Below the pieces are notes generated by a model, which saw only the letters and a program-made list of their open reading frames with translations, did no database searches and was not told the origin of the DNA. Below, piece by piece: positions 18,296-27,341 of a stretch of 64,000 bases of DNA; the stretch's first letter is position 1, and each line of letters starts with the position of its first letter. The stretch is from NCBI RefSeq assembly GCF_004010155.1, contig NZ_RRYH01000008.1, forward strand, positions 62,001 to 126,000, read 5' to 3'. This stretch comes from Solirhodobacter olei. Lineage in GTDB: Bacteria; Pseudomonadota; Alphaproteobacteria; Rhodobacterales; Rhodobacteraceae. Made by a program: the position numbers and the translations under genes.

Positions 18296-18697
18296 TTAAC
18301 TTTCCTGCAGCCCCGCCATGCGCTGGCGAAGTTCCGCCGGGATGCGCGCGGCGCCCTCCGGCCCGACCGCGACAAGCGTCACCCGCGCCGCGAAAAGCCG
18401 CTCGCCGCCCCGCAGCACCGCCTGGTCCAGAAGGATCCGCGCCCCGGTCACGCCAGCCACCCGCGTCTCGACCTCCAGCTGGTCGTCGAACCGCGCCGGG
18501 CTGAGGTAATCTGCCTCCAGATGCCGCACGGCAAAGACGATCCCCGCCTCCGCCTTCAGCACCCGCTGATCCACGCCCATCTCGCGCACCAGCTCGCTTC
18601 GGGCCCGCTCGATGAACTTGAGGTAATTTGCGTAATAGACGATCCCGGCGAGGTCGGTATCCTCGTAATAGACGCGAAGGGCGAAGCGATGGGACAT
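18296..18697 (-). CDS. ybgC: Tol-Pal-associated acyl-CoA thioesterase
   Basis: Hotdog-fold thioesterase of 133 aa, acting on acyl-CoA and associated with the Tol-Pal operon. The motif YYEDTDLAGIVYYANYLKFIERAR contains the catalytic Asp (about residue 15). It precedes tolQ by 105 bp, the position seen in most proteobacteria, and also has the YbgC-typical ELVREMGVDQ segment. Start at ATG 18697 (MSHRFALRVYYEDTD). Confidence 0.95.
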   Translation of the reverse strand: MSHRFALRVYYEDTDLAGIVYYANYLKFIERARSELVREMGVDQRVLKAEAGIVFAVRHLEADYLSPARFDDQLEVETRVAGVTGARILLDQAVLRGGERLFAARVTLVAVGPEGAARIPAELRQRMAGLQES

Positions 18698-18754
18698 GCC
18701 GCAGGCCTACCCCGCCCGCCCCGCCCCGGCAAGCGCCGCCGCACGCCCCGCACC

Positions 18755-19375
18755 TCACCCCGCGGCCATCCGCGCGGCCAGCCGCAGCGCGTGGCTCGCA
18801 TCCCGCGCCTCGGCAGGCATCACCGGGTCATAGACCGCCCGGATGACCGAGGCGATCTCGGGCCGCAGCACGACATGCCCGCCCGCCTCGCCCAGCGCCG
18901 GCATGTCGTCGAAGGCGGTATCGGACCACAGAAGGATCACCTGCGCCGCCTGCGCGAGCGCCAGCACCTCGGCCGGAACCTCGGCCAGCGCGGCGTCCAT
19001 CCTCAGGAACACGAAGGCCGCCCGGATCGCGCCGGTCTCGTCGAAGCGGAAGACGCGGTACTGGTTGGCGCCGGCCTCCGTCAGCCGCACCACCAGCGGC
19101 GCCAGATCCTCCACCAGCCGGTCGAGGTTCGGCACGCCGAGCAGTTCGCCCCAGTCCCGGCAGAAGAACACCATCAGGTTCGCGCCCAGCTCCGGATCGG
19201 TCTCCGCCATCCTGTGCCCGGCCAGTGCCACGACAGCCTCGATGGCCCCCTTCACCACGCCGAGCGTCGCCGCCTCCACCCCGAAGACCACCGGCACGAT
19301 CGGCCGCCCCCAGCGCGCGCAGAGGTAGGACCCGTCCGACCGCGTGAAAAGCGCCGCCACCTCATCGGCCGTCAT
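18755..19375 (-). CDS. Conserved hypothetical protein, function not recognised
   Basis: Protein of 206 aa starting MTADEVAALF at ATG 19375, behind GGGAGG at good spacing. No signal peptide and no membrane segment. The sequence is acidic/hydrophobic and globular in appearance, with the segments CARWGRPIVPVVFGVE, GANLMVFFCRDWGELLGVPN and FRFDETGAIRAAFVFLRMD. I recognise no catalytic motif. It lies between ybgC and a D-2-hydroxyacid dehydrogenase gene on the same strand, 134 bp downstream of the latter with a repeat R2 copy between, so no functional link is clear. Codon use matches the neighbours, so it is a real gene. Confidence 0.75.
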   Translation of the reverse strand: MTADEVAALFTRSDGSYLCARWGRPIVPVVFGVEAATLGVVKGAIEAVVALAGHRMAETDPELGANLMVFFCRDWGELLGVPNLDRLVEDLAPLVVRLTEAGANQYRVFRFDETGAIRAAFVFLRMDAALAEVPAEVLALAQAAQVILLWSDTAFDDMPALGEAGGHVVLRPEIASVIRAVYDPVMPAEARDASHALRLAARMAAG

Positions 19376-19417
19376 CGCATCCCTCCCTGACACTCCGCCC
19401 CGGCGGAAAGGCCGGGC

Positions 19418-19452
19418 GCCTCCGGCGGGAGTATTTTCGCCAGGAAAAAGCC
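19418..19452 (+). repeat. Intergenic repeat R2
   Basis: Copy of a ~30-bp element reading CTCCGGCGGGAGTATTTTCG then CCAGGAAAAAG. It lies between two minus-strand genes. Related copies are at 24457, 26024, 31402, 53731, 55684 and 58136. Confidence 0.7.
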
Positions 19453-19509
19453 GCAACCCCCCGCGTCCCGTTTCCTGGCCCGAAACCTCCTGCGGCGCCT
19501 GCCGCCCGC

Positions 19510-20496
19510 TCAGACCATCGAGGGGACGACCTGGTCCGGCGGCCGGTGGCCATCGGCAAAGGTCTTGATGTTGATCAGCACCTTCTCGCCCATCTCCACC
19601 CGCCCCTCGACGGTGGCAGAGCCCATATGCGGCAGCAGCACGACATTCGTCAGCTCCCGAAGCCGCGGGTTGATCTCGTGCCCATGTTCGAAGACGTCGA
19701 GCCCCGCGCCCGCGATCTCCCCGGCCCTCAGCATCCGGGTCAGCGCATTCTCGTCGATCACCTCGCCGCGCGAGGTATTCACGATCACCGCCGAGGGCTT
19801 CATCAGCTTCAGCCGCCGGGCGTTCAGCAGGTGGAAGGTCGAGGGCGTATGCGGACAGTTGACGCTGACGATGTCCATCCGGCTCACCATCTGGTCGAGG
19901 CTCTCCCACCAGGTCGCCTCCAGCTCCTCCTCGATCTCCGGGCGCAGGCGGCGGCGGTTGTTGTAATGGATCTGCAGCCCGAAGGCGCGGGCCCGCCGCG
20001 CCACCGCCTGGCCGATCCGGCCCATGCCGAGGATCCCCAGCCGCCGCCCGCCAAGCCGGCCGCCCAGATGCGCCATCGGTGCCCAGCCGCGCCAGTCCCC
20101 GCGCTGCATCTCGGCAAGGCCCTCCGGGATCTTGCGGATCACGGCAAGGATCAGCGCCATCGCCATGTCGGCGGTATCCTCGGTCATCACGCCGGGGGTG
20201 TTGGAGACGAGGATGCCCCGCTGCCGGGCCGAGGCCACGTCGATATGATCCACCCCCGCGCCGTAGTTGGCGATCAGCTTCAGCTTCTCGCCCGCCTGCG
20301 CCAGAAGGCCCGCGTCGATCTGGTCGGTGATGCAGGGCACCAGCACGTCGGCCCGCTGCATCGCCGCCGCCAGCGCCGCGCGGTCCATCTTCACATCCGC
20401 CTCGTTCAGCTCGACGTCGAAAAGCTCCCGCATCCGCGTCTCGACCACCTCCGGCAACCGTCGCGTCACGACAACACTCAGCCGCTCTGCGGGCAT
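19510..20496 (-). CDS. D-isomer 2-hydroxyacid dehydrogenase (glyoxylate/hydroxypyruvate reductase type)
   Basis: Cytosolic oxidoreductase of 328 aa. The nucleotide-binding motif GMGRIGQAVARRARAFG is followed by YNNRRR, whose arginines favour NADP(H). Catalytic residues are all visible: Arg in NTSRGEVIDE, Glu in DVFEHGHEINPR, and His in LLPHMGSAT. It most resembles glyoxylate/hydroxypyruvate reductases, which would fit one-carbon/serine metabolism, but the substrate cannot be fixed. The start ATG at 20496 (MPAERLSVVV) has GGAGAG upstream; the longer frame upstream is not coding-like. Confidence 0.9.
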   Translation of the reverse strand: MPAERLSVVVTRRLPEVVETRMRELFDVELNEADVKMDRAALAAAMQRADVLVPCITDQIDAGLLAQAGEKLKLIANYGAGVDHIDVASARQRGILVSNTPGVMTEDTADMAMALILAVIRKIPEGLAEMQRGDWRGWAPMAHLGGRLGGRRLGILGMGRIGQAVARRARAFGLQIHYNNRRRLRPEIEEELEATWWESLDQMVSRMDIVSVNCPHTPSTFHLLNARRLKLMKPSAVIVNTSRGEVIDENALTRMLRAGEIAGAGLDVFEHGHEINPRLRELTNVVLLPHMGSATVEGRVEMGEKVLINIKTFADGHRPPDQVVPSMV

Positions 20497-20652
20497 CGTC
20501 CTCTCCTTCGGCTTGCATCCGGGCCCTTGCATGGCAAACTGGCGCATAGAGCGGCGCGGCACAAGCGCCGCCGGGCAGAGCATCCGGAGAACCGGAAGGG
20601 CCAAGGGCGCATCGCACCAATGCGCGGGCCCGGAGAAAGGCAGGCAAGGGTG

Positions 20653-21156
20653 ATGAAGAGACGAGATTTCCTGGCGTGCTCCGCCGGAGCGGCGGCGGCG
20701 TGCCTGGGTCTTCCGGCCGGCGCGGTGGAGCTTGGTCCCGTCACCCACCTTCCGATCCCCCGCTTCGTCTCGCTCAGGGGTCACAAGGGCTATGCCCGCC
20801 GCGGCCCCTCGCTGACCCAGCGGATCGACTGGGTCTTCACCCGCGAGGGTATGCCGCTCCGCATCACCGGCGAATTCGACCACTGGCGCCGGGTGGAGGA
20901 CAAGGACGGCCTCGGCGGCTGGATGCATTACACGCTGATCTCCGGCGTGCGCACCGTGATCGTGACCAAGCCCATGGTCATCCTGCGCGCCCTGCCCGAC
21001 AACAAGGCCCCGATCACCGCCAAGGCGGAGCAGAACGTGATCGCCCGCCTCCATGCCGCCCGCCACGACTGGTGCCGGATCAGCGCCGATGGCGATGGCG
21101 GCTGGGTCGAGAAAACCGCCGTCTGGGGCGTCGGCAAGACCGAGACCTTCGGCTGA
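20653..21156 (+). CDS. Tat-exported SH3-like domain protein
   Basis: Protein of 167 aa. The N-terminus MKRRDFLACSAGAAAACLG is a twin-arginine signal, so it is probably exported folded. The mature part carries two SH3-like repeats (RITGEFDHWRRVEDKDGLGG, and around HDWCRISADGDGGWVEK), as in the bacterial SH3 family PF06347. Its likely role is binding at the cell wall; the ligand is unknown. It is transcribed divergently from the hydroxyacid dehydrogenase, with 156 bp between them. Confidence 0.85.
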   Translation: MKRRDFLACSAGAAAACLGLPAGAVELGPVTHLPIPRFVSLRGHKGYARRGPSLTQRIDWVFTREGMPLRITGEFDHWRRVEDKDGLGGWMHYTLISGVRTVIVTKPMVILRALPDNKAPITAKAEQNVIARLHAARHDWCRISADGDGGWVEKTAVWGVGKTETFG

Positions 21157-21330
21157 TCCCGGCGCCCGCCCGGAACCACGGTTTCTCCCACGGTTTTCCC
21201 CACGGCTTTCATCGCGTCGCGCGCATTTTGGGGCTGCAGAGCCTGCGCCGGCCGTGCTAGCCCGGCGTTCCCTTCATCGCCGATCCGCTTTACCCTGCCG
21301 ATCCGTTGCCCCAGACCGGAGCCGCCCGAC

Positions 21331-22212
21331 ATGTCGCTTTCGCCCGGCACCCGCCTGAACGCCTCCGCCGGCCTCGCCTCCTCGACCATGGCGGGCATCC
21401 TCGTGCTCCTGAAGCTCTGGGCGCTGGCGCAGACCGGGGCGCTGAGCGTGGCGGCCTCGCTTGCCGACAGCGCGATGGATTTCATGATCTCGCTCGGCGC
21501 GTTCCTGGCGATTCTCTATGCCGCCCGCCCGCCGGACGAGGATCATGCCTTCGGCCACACCTCGGCCGAGGATCTGGCCGCGCTGGCGCAGTCCGTCTTC
21601 GTCACGGTGACCGGCGGGGTGATCGGCTGGGCCGCCGCCGCGCGTCTGCTGTCGCCCGCGCCGGTGGAGCTGCGATCGGAAGGGGCGGGCATGGCGGTGA
21701 TGGCGCTTTCGATCCTGATGACCGGCGCGCTTCTGGTCTGGCAGCGCCGGGTGGTGCGGCGGACCGGCAGCCGCGTGGTCGCGGCGGATGCGCTGCACTA
21801 CGCGGGCGACCTGGTCTTCAACCTCGGCGCGCTGATCTCGCTCTGGGCGGCGGCGGCGCTGGGGCTGGGGCAGATCGACTCGGTAGTGGGGCTGGGGGCG
21901 GCGGCGCTTCTGATCTTCGGCGCGCTCCGGGTCGGCCGCGGCGCCTGGGACGCGCTGATGGACCGCGCCGCCGATCCCGAGATCGAGGCCGGCATCGCCG
22001 CGATCGCCGCCACCTGGCCCGGCGTGCACGGCTATCACGACATCAGGACCCGCACCGCCGGCTCGCGGCTCTTCGTGCAGATCCATATCGAGCTCGACGG
22101 CGACCAGCCGCTGTCGGAGGCCCATGCCATCGGCGCCTCCCTCCGCCGCGCCATCCTCGAGGCCTACCCGCAGGCCGACGTCATCATCCACAAGGATGTC
22201 GCCCGGGGCTGA
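21331..22212 (+). CDS. Cation diffusion facilitator family metal exporter
   Basis: Inner-membrane Zn/Fe/Mn efflux protein of the CDF family, 293 aa. The metal-site motif SLADSAMDFMISLGAF in the second helix and the paired ADALHYAGDLVFNLGALIS in the fifth are present, with HAFGHTSAEDLAAL between. The C-terminal cytoplasmic domain is visible (RTAGSRLFVQIHIELD, EAYPQADVIIHKDV). The metal cannot be assigned. Its 3' end faces the M3 peptidase gene; the palindrome of repeat R1 lies between them. Confidence 0.93.
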   Translation: MSLSPGTRLNASAGLASSTMAGILVLLKLWALAQTGALSVAASLADSAMDFMISLGAFLAILYAARPPDEDHAFGHTSAEDLAALAQSVFVTVTGGVIGWAAAARLLSPAPVELRSEGAGMAVMALSILMTGALLVWQRRVVRRTGSRVVAADALHYAGDLVFNLGALISLWAAAALGLGQIDSVVGLGAAALLIFGALRVGRGAWDALMDRAADPEIEAGIAAIAATWPGVHGYHDIRTRTAGSRLFVQIHIELDGDQPLSEAHAIGASLRRAILEAYPQADVIIHKDVARG

Positions 22213-22227
22213 GATCCCGCCCCATAG

Positions 22228-22248
22228 GGTGCGCATTCATTGCGCACC
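22228..22248 (+). repeat. R1 palindrome (21 bp), isolated copy
   Basis: Perfect inverted repeat with arms GGTGCGCA and TGCGCACC around TTCAT, in the gap between the convergent CDF and M3 peptidase genes. The same palindrome is at 38983-39003 and 50272-50292, and a shortened one ends at 9527. It could serve as a bidirectional terminator-like hairpin, but there is no T tract. Confidence 0.85.
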
Positions 22249-22350
22249 GAACCGCCCCACCACCGGTTAACGCGGCCTTACCCGACCGCGCCGGAATACG
22301 GTGCTATTACGGTGCGAAAGCGGTGCCCGATCGGTGCCCCGCAGGCAGCC

Positions 22351-24378
22351 TCAGACAGGCTCCAGCAGCCCCCGGCCCTTGAGGAGCGGCTCCACCCCCG
22401 GCATCCGCCCCCGGAACGCCCGGTAAAGCGCGTCAGCCTCCTCCGATCCGCCCGCCGAAAGCACGTAGCGTTCCAGTTTCTCGGCCACTTCCGGATCGAA
22501 GGCATCGCCCGCCTCCTCGAAGGCCGCGAAGGCGTCGGCATCCATCACTTCGGACCACATGTAGCTGTAATAGCCCGAGGAATAGCCGTCGCCCGAGAAG
22601 ACATGGGCGAAATGCGGGGTGGCGTGGCGCATCCGGATCGCCTTGGGGATCCCCAGCGCGTCAAGCACTTCCGCCTGCTTCTTCATCGGATCCGCGGGCG
22701 CCGCGCCGTCGTGGAAGGCAAGATCCACCATGGCCGAGGCGATATATTCCACCGTCGCGAAACCCTGATCGTAAGTGCTTGCTGCCAATACCTTTTCCAG
22801 CAGCTCTTCAGGCATCGGCGCGCCGGTCTCGACATGGCGGGCATGGGCGCGCAGCACCTCCGGCACCTCCAGCCAGTGCTCGTAAAGCTGGCTCGGAAGC
22901 TCCACGAAGTCGCGGGCCACGGATGTTCCGGAAATGAAAGAATAGGTCACGTCCGACAGCATCTGGTGCAGCGCATGGCCGAATTCGTGAAAAAGCGTCC
23001 GCGCGTCGTCATAGCTCAGAAGCGCCGGCTCCCCCTTCGGCGGCTTGGCGAAATTGCAGACATTGGTGACGATGGGCCGGATCTCACCGCCCAGCTTCTT
23101 CTGGCTCCGCATGGCGGAACACCAGGCCCCCGACCGCTTCGATCCCCGCGCGAAATAGTCGCCAAGGAAGACCGCCATGTGCCGGCCCTTACGCGTGACC
23201 TCCCAGCCGCGCACGTCCGGGTGGTAGAACGGCCCCTCCAATTCCTTGAATTCAAGGCCGAAAAGCCGCCCGGCCACGTCGAAGGCGGCGCCGATCATCG
23301 CCTCCAGCCCAAGATAGGGCTTCACCGCCGCCTCGTCGAAATCATGCTCCGCCTTGCGGCGCTTCTCGGCGTAGTAGCGCCAGTCCCAGGCCTCCAGATC
23401 GCCGTTGATCCCATCGGCATGCATCATCTCCGTCAGCACCGCCGCGTCCGCCTCAGCCCGCGCCCTGGCCGGGGCCCAGACCTGGAGGAGGAGATCGCGC
23501 ACCGCCTCCGGCCGCTTCGCCATCTCGGGCTCCAGCTTGTAGGCCGCAAAGCTCGGATAGCCGAGAAGGCTCGCCCGCTCCTCTCGAAGCTTCAGGATCT
23601 CTGCCGCGATGCCCCGGTTGTCATGGTCATTGCCGTTCGCGCCCCGTGCCACCCAGGCCTCATGGGCCTTCTCGCGCAGCTCGCGGCGCGGCGAGAACTG
23701 CAGGAACGGCACGATCAGCGAGCGGCTGAGCGTCAGCACATGCCCCGCCTGCCCCCGCTCCTCCGCGGCAGAGCGCGCGGCGGCCACCACGAAGCCCGGC
23801 AGCCCCTCCAGATCCGCCTCCGCAAGCGGCATCGCCCAGTCGCGCTCCTCCGCCAGCACATTCTGCGAGAAGGCGGTGCCCAGCACGGCCAGCCGGCTCT
23901 TCACCGCCGTCAGCCGCTCCGCCGCAGCACCGGTCAGCTCCGCCCCGGCGCGGACGAACATCCGCCGGTAGAGCGTCAGCACCCGAAGCTGCTCGGGTGT
24001 CAGGCCGAGGCTCTCCCGGCCCTGCCACAGCGTCTCGATCCGGGAAAAAAGCCCCTTGTTCATGGTCACTTCCGAGGAGAAGGCCGAGAGCTTCGGCGCC
24101 AGCTCGCGCTGCAGCGCTTCCCGCGCCGGGGTGCTGTCGGCGCCGGCAAGGTTGAAGAACAGCCCCGCAACGCGGTCAAGCGTGGCCTCCGCCTGCTCCA
24201 TTGCCTCGATCGTATTGGCAAAGCTCGGCGCGGCGGGATCCGCGGCGATGCGGGCGATATTCTCGCGCGCCTCGGCCAGGGCGGTCTCGAAAGCGGGGGC
24301 GAAATCCTCGTCGCGGAGCTGGGCGAAGGGCGGCAGCGCGAAGGCGCCGGTCCAGGGGGTGAGAAGCGGGTTTGTCAT
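22351..24378 (-). CDS. dcp: M3 family metallopeptidase (peptidyl-dipeptidase Dcp type)
   Basis: Zinc peptidase of 675 aa, the family's usual size. The zinc site HEFGHALHQML is preceded by DARTLF. The N-terminal helical segments (PSFANTIEAMEQAEATLDRVAG) and the C-terminal SGYYSYMWSEVMDADAFAAF are typical of Dcp/oligopeptidase A. No signal peptide is seen, so it is cytoplasmic and probably cleaves dipeptides from peptide C-termini. Dcp versus OpdA is not settled by sequence alone. It is transcribed alone. Confidence 0.92.
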   Translation of the reverse strand: MTNPLLTPWTGAFALPPFAQLRDEDFAPAFETALAEARENIARIAADPAAPSFANTIEAMEQAEATLDRVAGLFFNLAGADSTPAREALQRELAPKLSAFSSEVTMNKGLFSRIETLWQGRESLGLTPEQLRVLTLYRRMFVRAGAELTGAAAERLTAVKSRLAVLGTAFSQNVLAEERDWAMPLAEADLEGLPGFVVAAARSAAEERGQAGHVLTLSRSLIVPFLQFSPRRELREKAHEAWVARGANGNDHDNRGIAAEILKLREERASLLGYPSFAAYKLEPEMAKRPEAVRDLLLQVWAPARARAEADAAVLTEMMHADGINGDLEAWDWRYYAEKRRKAEHDFDEAAVKPYLGLEAMIGAAFDVAGRLFGLEFKELEGPFYHPDVRGWEVTRKGRHMAVFLGDYFARGSKRSGAWCSAMRSQKKLGGEIRPIVTNVCNFAKPPKGEPALLSYDDARTLFHEFGHALHQMLSDVTYSFISGTSVARDFVELPSQLYEHWLEVPEVLRAHARHVETGAPMPEELLEKVLAASTYDQGFATVEYIASAMVDLAFHDGAAPADPMKKQAEVLDALGIPKAIRMRHATPHFAHVFSGDGYSSGYYSYMWSEVMDADAFAAFEEAGDAFDPEVAEKLERYVLSAGGSEEADALYRAFRGRMPGVEPLLKGRGLLEPV

Positions 24379-24456
24379 GCGCGGTCTCCTTTGGACGACA
24401 AGCTAGGCGTCCTCAGGCCGAGAGACCAGATGCCTCGGCACGCCGGGGCCGCCGCT

Positions 24457-24492
24457 GCCTCCGGCGGGCGTATTCAGGCCAGCAAAAACGGG
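24457..24492 (+). repeat. Intergenic repeat R2
   Basis: Reads CTCCGGCGGGCGTATTCAGG then CCAGCAAAAACGG. It lies directly at the 3' end of moeB and upstream of the M3 peptidase gene. Confidence 0.65.
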
Positions 24493-24494
24493 GG

Positions 24495-25553
24495 CTAATG
24501 CGCCCCGCCGCAGACCGGGCAGTCGGCACGGCGGGAAAGCGTCAGCTTGCGCGTCTCGCCCCAGAGCCCGTCGTAGATCAGAAGCTCGCCCGCCAGCGTC
24601 TTGCCAGCGCCGGTGATGTGCTTGATCGCCTCCAGCGCCATCATCGTGCCAAGCACGCCCGGCAGCGGCCCCACGACCCCGGCCTCGGCGCAGCTCGGCA
24701 CGAGGCCGGGCGCCGGGCGGGTCGGGAAGACGCATTCGTAGCAGGGTGTGCCATGAGCCGGGTCGAAGAGGCTGATCTGCCCTTCCCACTGCGTGATCGC
24801 GGCCGAGATGAGCGGCTTTTTCGCCGCCACCGCAGCCCGGTTGATCAGGTAGCGCGTGTCGAAATTGTCCGACCCGTCGAGGATCAGGTCGTAATCGGCG
24901 AAAAGCCCCGGCGCATTTTCCGCGTCCAGCCGCATCTGGTGGGGCTTCACCTCGACATGCGGGTTCAGCGCCCGCATCTGCACCTCGGCGGAGGCGACCT
25001 TGGCCATGCCGACCCGCGCCTCGGTATGGATCACCTGCCGCTGCAGGTTGGTGGCGTCGACCACGTCGTCATCGACGACCCCGATCGTGCCCGCCCCTGC
25101 CGCCGCGAGATAAAGCAGCGAAGGCGCGCCAAGCCCCCCGGCGCCGACCACCAGCACCCGCGCCTCCTTCAGCGCCCGCTGGCCCGGCCCGCCGATCTCG
25201 CGCAGGAAGATGTGGCGCGCATAGCGGTCGATCTCGGCATCGCTGAAGGGGCCGCTTTGCGCGGCTGGAGGCGGCGGGGCAGGGTCCGGCGCAGCAGGCG
25301 CGGCCCGCGCCTTCAGGCGCTTGAGCCCCAGCGCATAGGCCGCAACCAGCGCCCCGGCGCCCAGCAGCACCACCCAGACCTGCGCCGACCCACCCGTGGC
25401 GCGGCGCAGCGGATGGCCCGCCGGCAGCACCAGATGCTCCAGGATCACCAGCGCGAAAAGGATGGCGAGCGTGATCAGCCGCGCCCGCACCGTCGTGCCC
25501 ATTGCCCAGCCCAGCAGCCACAGGCCGACCGCGATTGCCAGAACCAGGATCAT
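24495..25553 (-). CDS. moeB: Membrane-anchored MoeB/ThiF/HesA-type adenylyltransferase
   Basis: E1-like enzyme of 352 aa that adenylates the C-terminal glycine of a ubiquitin-like sulfur carrier (MoaD or ThiS). The N-terminal ~50 residues form two hydrophobic helices ([35 protein letters not shown]). An Ala/Pro-rich linker follows, then the catalytic domain from about residue 95: [36 protein letters not shown], and the zinc cysteines CYEC and CPVC. The start ATG at 25553 overlaps the dut stop (ATGA). The membrane anchor is unusual compared with enteric MoeB. Confidence 0.88.
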   Translation of the reverse strand: MILVLAIAVGLWLLGWAMGTTVRARLITLAILFALVILEHLVLPAGHPLRRATGGSAQVWVVLLGAGALVAAYALGLKRLKARAAPAAPDPAPPPPAAQSGPFSDAEIDRYARHIFLREIGGPGQRALKEARVLVVGAGGLGAPSLLYLAAAGAGTIGVVDDDVVDATNLQRQVIHTEARVGMAKVASAEVQMRALNPHVEVKPHQMRLDAENAPGLFADYDLILDGSDNFDTRYLINRAAVAAKKPLISAAITQWEGQISLFDPAHGTPCYECVFPTRPAPGLVPSCAEAGVVGPLPGVLGTMMALEAIKHITGAGKTLAGELLIYDGLWGETRKLTLSRRADCPVCGGAH

Positions 25554-26017
25554 GCCCGCCCCGTGGACCCGAAGCCGCCCGCGCCGCGCCCCGTCTCGGT
25601 CAGATCGCCGGCCGCCTCGAACCGCGCCTGCACCACCGGCGCGACCACCGCCTGGGCGATCCGGTCGCCGTGGTGGATCACGTAAGGCTCCGCCCCGAGG
25701 TTGATCACGATGATCCCGAGCGGCCCGCGATAGTCGCTGTCGATCGTGCCAGGTGTGTTCGGCAGGCTGATCCCGTGCTTCAGCGCCAGGCCGGAGCGGG
25801 GGCGGATCTGCATCTCGAACCCGTCCGGGATCTCCACCCGCAGCCCGGTCGGAACCAGCGCTCGGCCAAGCGGCGCAAGCGTCAGCCCCGCCGCCCGATC
25901 CGCCTCGGCAAGATTGGCGCGCAGATCGGCCCCCGCTGCCCCCGGCGTCTCGTAGGCCGGCAGCGGCAGCGCCCGATCGGCGCCCTCGTCCCACAGGACC
26001 CGCACCACAGGCCTCAT
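25550..26017 (-). CDS. dut: dUTP diphosphatase
   Basis: Trimeric dUTPase, 155 aa, which removes dUTP and makes dUMP for thymidylate synthesis. The motifs are complete: [45 protein letters not shown] and the C-terminal P-loop-like [11 protein letters not shown]. The start is ATG 26017 ([12 protein letters not shown]). It lies between coaBC (49 bp upstream, with repeat R2 in the gap) and moeB (4-bp overlap). The coaBC-dut neighbourhood is common in bacteria. Confidence 0.97.
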   Translation of the reverse strand: MRPVVRVLWDEGADRALPLPAYETPGAAGADLRANLAEADRAAGLTLAPLGRALVPTGLRVEIPDGFEMQIRPRSGLALKHGISLPNTPGTIDSDYRGPLGIIVINLGAEPYVIHHGDRIAQAVVAPVVQARFEAAGDLTETGRGAGGFGSTGRA

Positions 26018-26023
26018 CGCGCG

Positions 26024-26061
26024 GCCCCTTTTTCGTGGCCCAGATACTCCCGCCGGAGGCG
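26024..26061 (-). repeat. Intergenic repeat R2
   Basis: On the minus strand it reads CTCCGGCGGGAGTATCTGGG then CCACGAAAAAGGGG. It occupies almost the whole 49-bp gap between coaBC and dut, inside an apparent operon. Confidence 0.7.
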
Positions 26062-26066
26062 CCACC

Positions 26067-27263
26067 TCATGCCAGGGCCTCCGCGATCCGGGCTGCGAGC
26101 CGCCGCGCCACCTCGCCCTTGGCCAGCCGCGGCCAGCTCTCCACGCCCTCCGCCGTCACCAGCGTCACCTCGTTCTCCGCGCCGCCCATGATCCCGGTCC
26201 CCGCGCTCACGTCATTCGCCACGATCCAGTCGCAGCCCTTGCGTTCCCGCTTCGCCCTGGCATGGGCCAGAACGTCATCCGTTTCCGCCGCAAAGCCCAC
26301 CACGAGGCCGGGCCGTCCCGTATCCATCCGTGCCACGGTGGCCAGGATGTCCGGGTTCTCGGCGAAGTTCAGCGCGGGCGCCTTGCCCGAGCCGTCCTTC
26401 TTCATCTTGGAGGCCGCCGCATTCGCCACCCGCCAGTCCGCGACCGCGGCCGCGAAAACCGCCGCATCGGCCGGCAGCGCCGCCTCGACCGCGGCCAGCA
26501 TCTCCGCCGCCGTTTCCACCCGCACCACATGCACCCCCGCCGGCGGTGGCACCGAGGCCGGGCCGGTGACGAAGGTCACCCGCGCGCCAAGCCCCGCCAG
26601 CGCCGCGCCAAGCGCCGCCCCCTGCGCCCCGGAGGAGCGATTGGCGATATATCGCACCGGGTCGATCGGCTCATGCGTCGGGCCAGAGGTGACGACGATG
26701 TGCCGCCCGGCAAGCGCCCCCGCCGCCAGCGCCGCCTCGACAGCAGAGACGATCTCCAGCGGTTCCGCCATCCGCCCGGGCCCGTATTCGCCGCAGGCCA
26801 TGTCGCCTTCGTTCGGCCCGACCGTCAGCACACCGTCGCCCGCCAGCATCGCGAGGTTCCGCTGCAGGGCCGGGTGGGTCCACATCCGCACGTTCATCGC
26901 GGGCGCGATTAGCACGCGCTTGTCCGTCGCCATCAGCAGCGTCGAGGCGAGGTCATCCGCATGTCCGCCCGCCATCTTCGCCATCAGATCCGCCGTCGCC
27001 GGCGCCACCACGATCAGGTCGGCAGAGCGCGAGAGCTGGATATGCCCCATCTCCGCCTCGTCGGTCAGATCGAAAAGCGCGCGGTAGACCTTCTCGCCCG
27101 CAAGCGCGCCGACCGACAGCGGGGTGACGAATTCCTCCGCCGCCCGGGTCAGGACCGGGATGACCGTCGCCCCCCGCTCCTTCAGCCGCCGGATCAGGTC
27201 CAGCGCCTTGTAGGCCGCGATACCGCCGCCGATGACCAGAAGAATGCGCTTGCCTGCCAGCAT
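26067..27263 (-). CDS. coaBC: Bifunctional phosphopantothenoylcysteine decarboxylase / phosphopantothenate--cysteine ligase
   Basis: Coenzyme A biosynthesis enzyme, 398 aa. The N-terminal flavoprotein domain (CoaC) has [20 protein letters not shown], the APAMN motif, and the catalytic Cys in [14 protein letters not shown]. The C-terminal CoaB domain has [20 protein letters not shown] and the later GFAAETDD. It converts 4'-phosphopantothenate plus cysteine to 4'-phosphopantetheine in the cytosol. It is first in coaBC-dut-moeB and lies 78 bp downstream of rpoH on the same strand. Confidence 0.97.
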   Translation of the reverse strand: MLAGKRILLVIGGGIAAYKALDLIRRLKERGATVIPVLTRAAEEFVTPLSVGALAGEKVYRALFDLTDEAEMGHIQLSRSADLIVVAPATADLMAKMAGGHADDLASTLLMATDKRVLIAPAMNVRMWTHPALQRNLAMLAGDGVLTVGPNEGDMACGEYGPGRMAEPLEIVSAVEAALAAGALAGRHIVVTSGPTHEPIDPVRYIANRSSGAQGAALGAALAGLGARVTFVTGPASVPPPAGVHVVRVETAAEMLAAVEAALPADAAVFAAAVADWRVANAAASKMKKDGSGKAPALNFAENPDILATVARMDTGRPGLVVGFAAETDDVLAHARAKRERKGCDWIVANDVSAGTGIMGGAENEVTLVTAEGVESWPRLAKGEVARRLAARIAEALA

Positions 27264-27341
27264 GATATGCCCTCGTGCCGCCTACCCCGGTTCTAGGGCG
27301 CGGGCGGGCTTCGCACAATGGCGCGCGGGCAGTGGCGGCGA

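Noticed and set aside
15809..19390. A 1193-codon open frame on the plus strand opposite tolB-ybgC
   Set aside because: It is antisense to the Tol operon, rich in Arg/Gly/His and without domains; long open antisense frames are expected at this GC content.
22240..24498. A 752-codon frame opposite the M3 peptidase
   Set aside because: Shadow of a gene with an intact HExxH site; runs through the R1 palindrome gap without a proper start.
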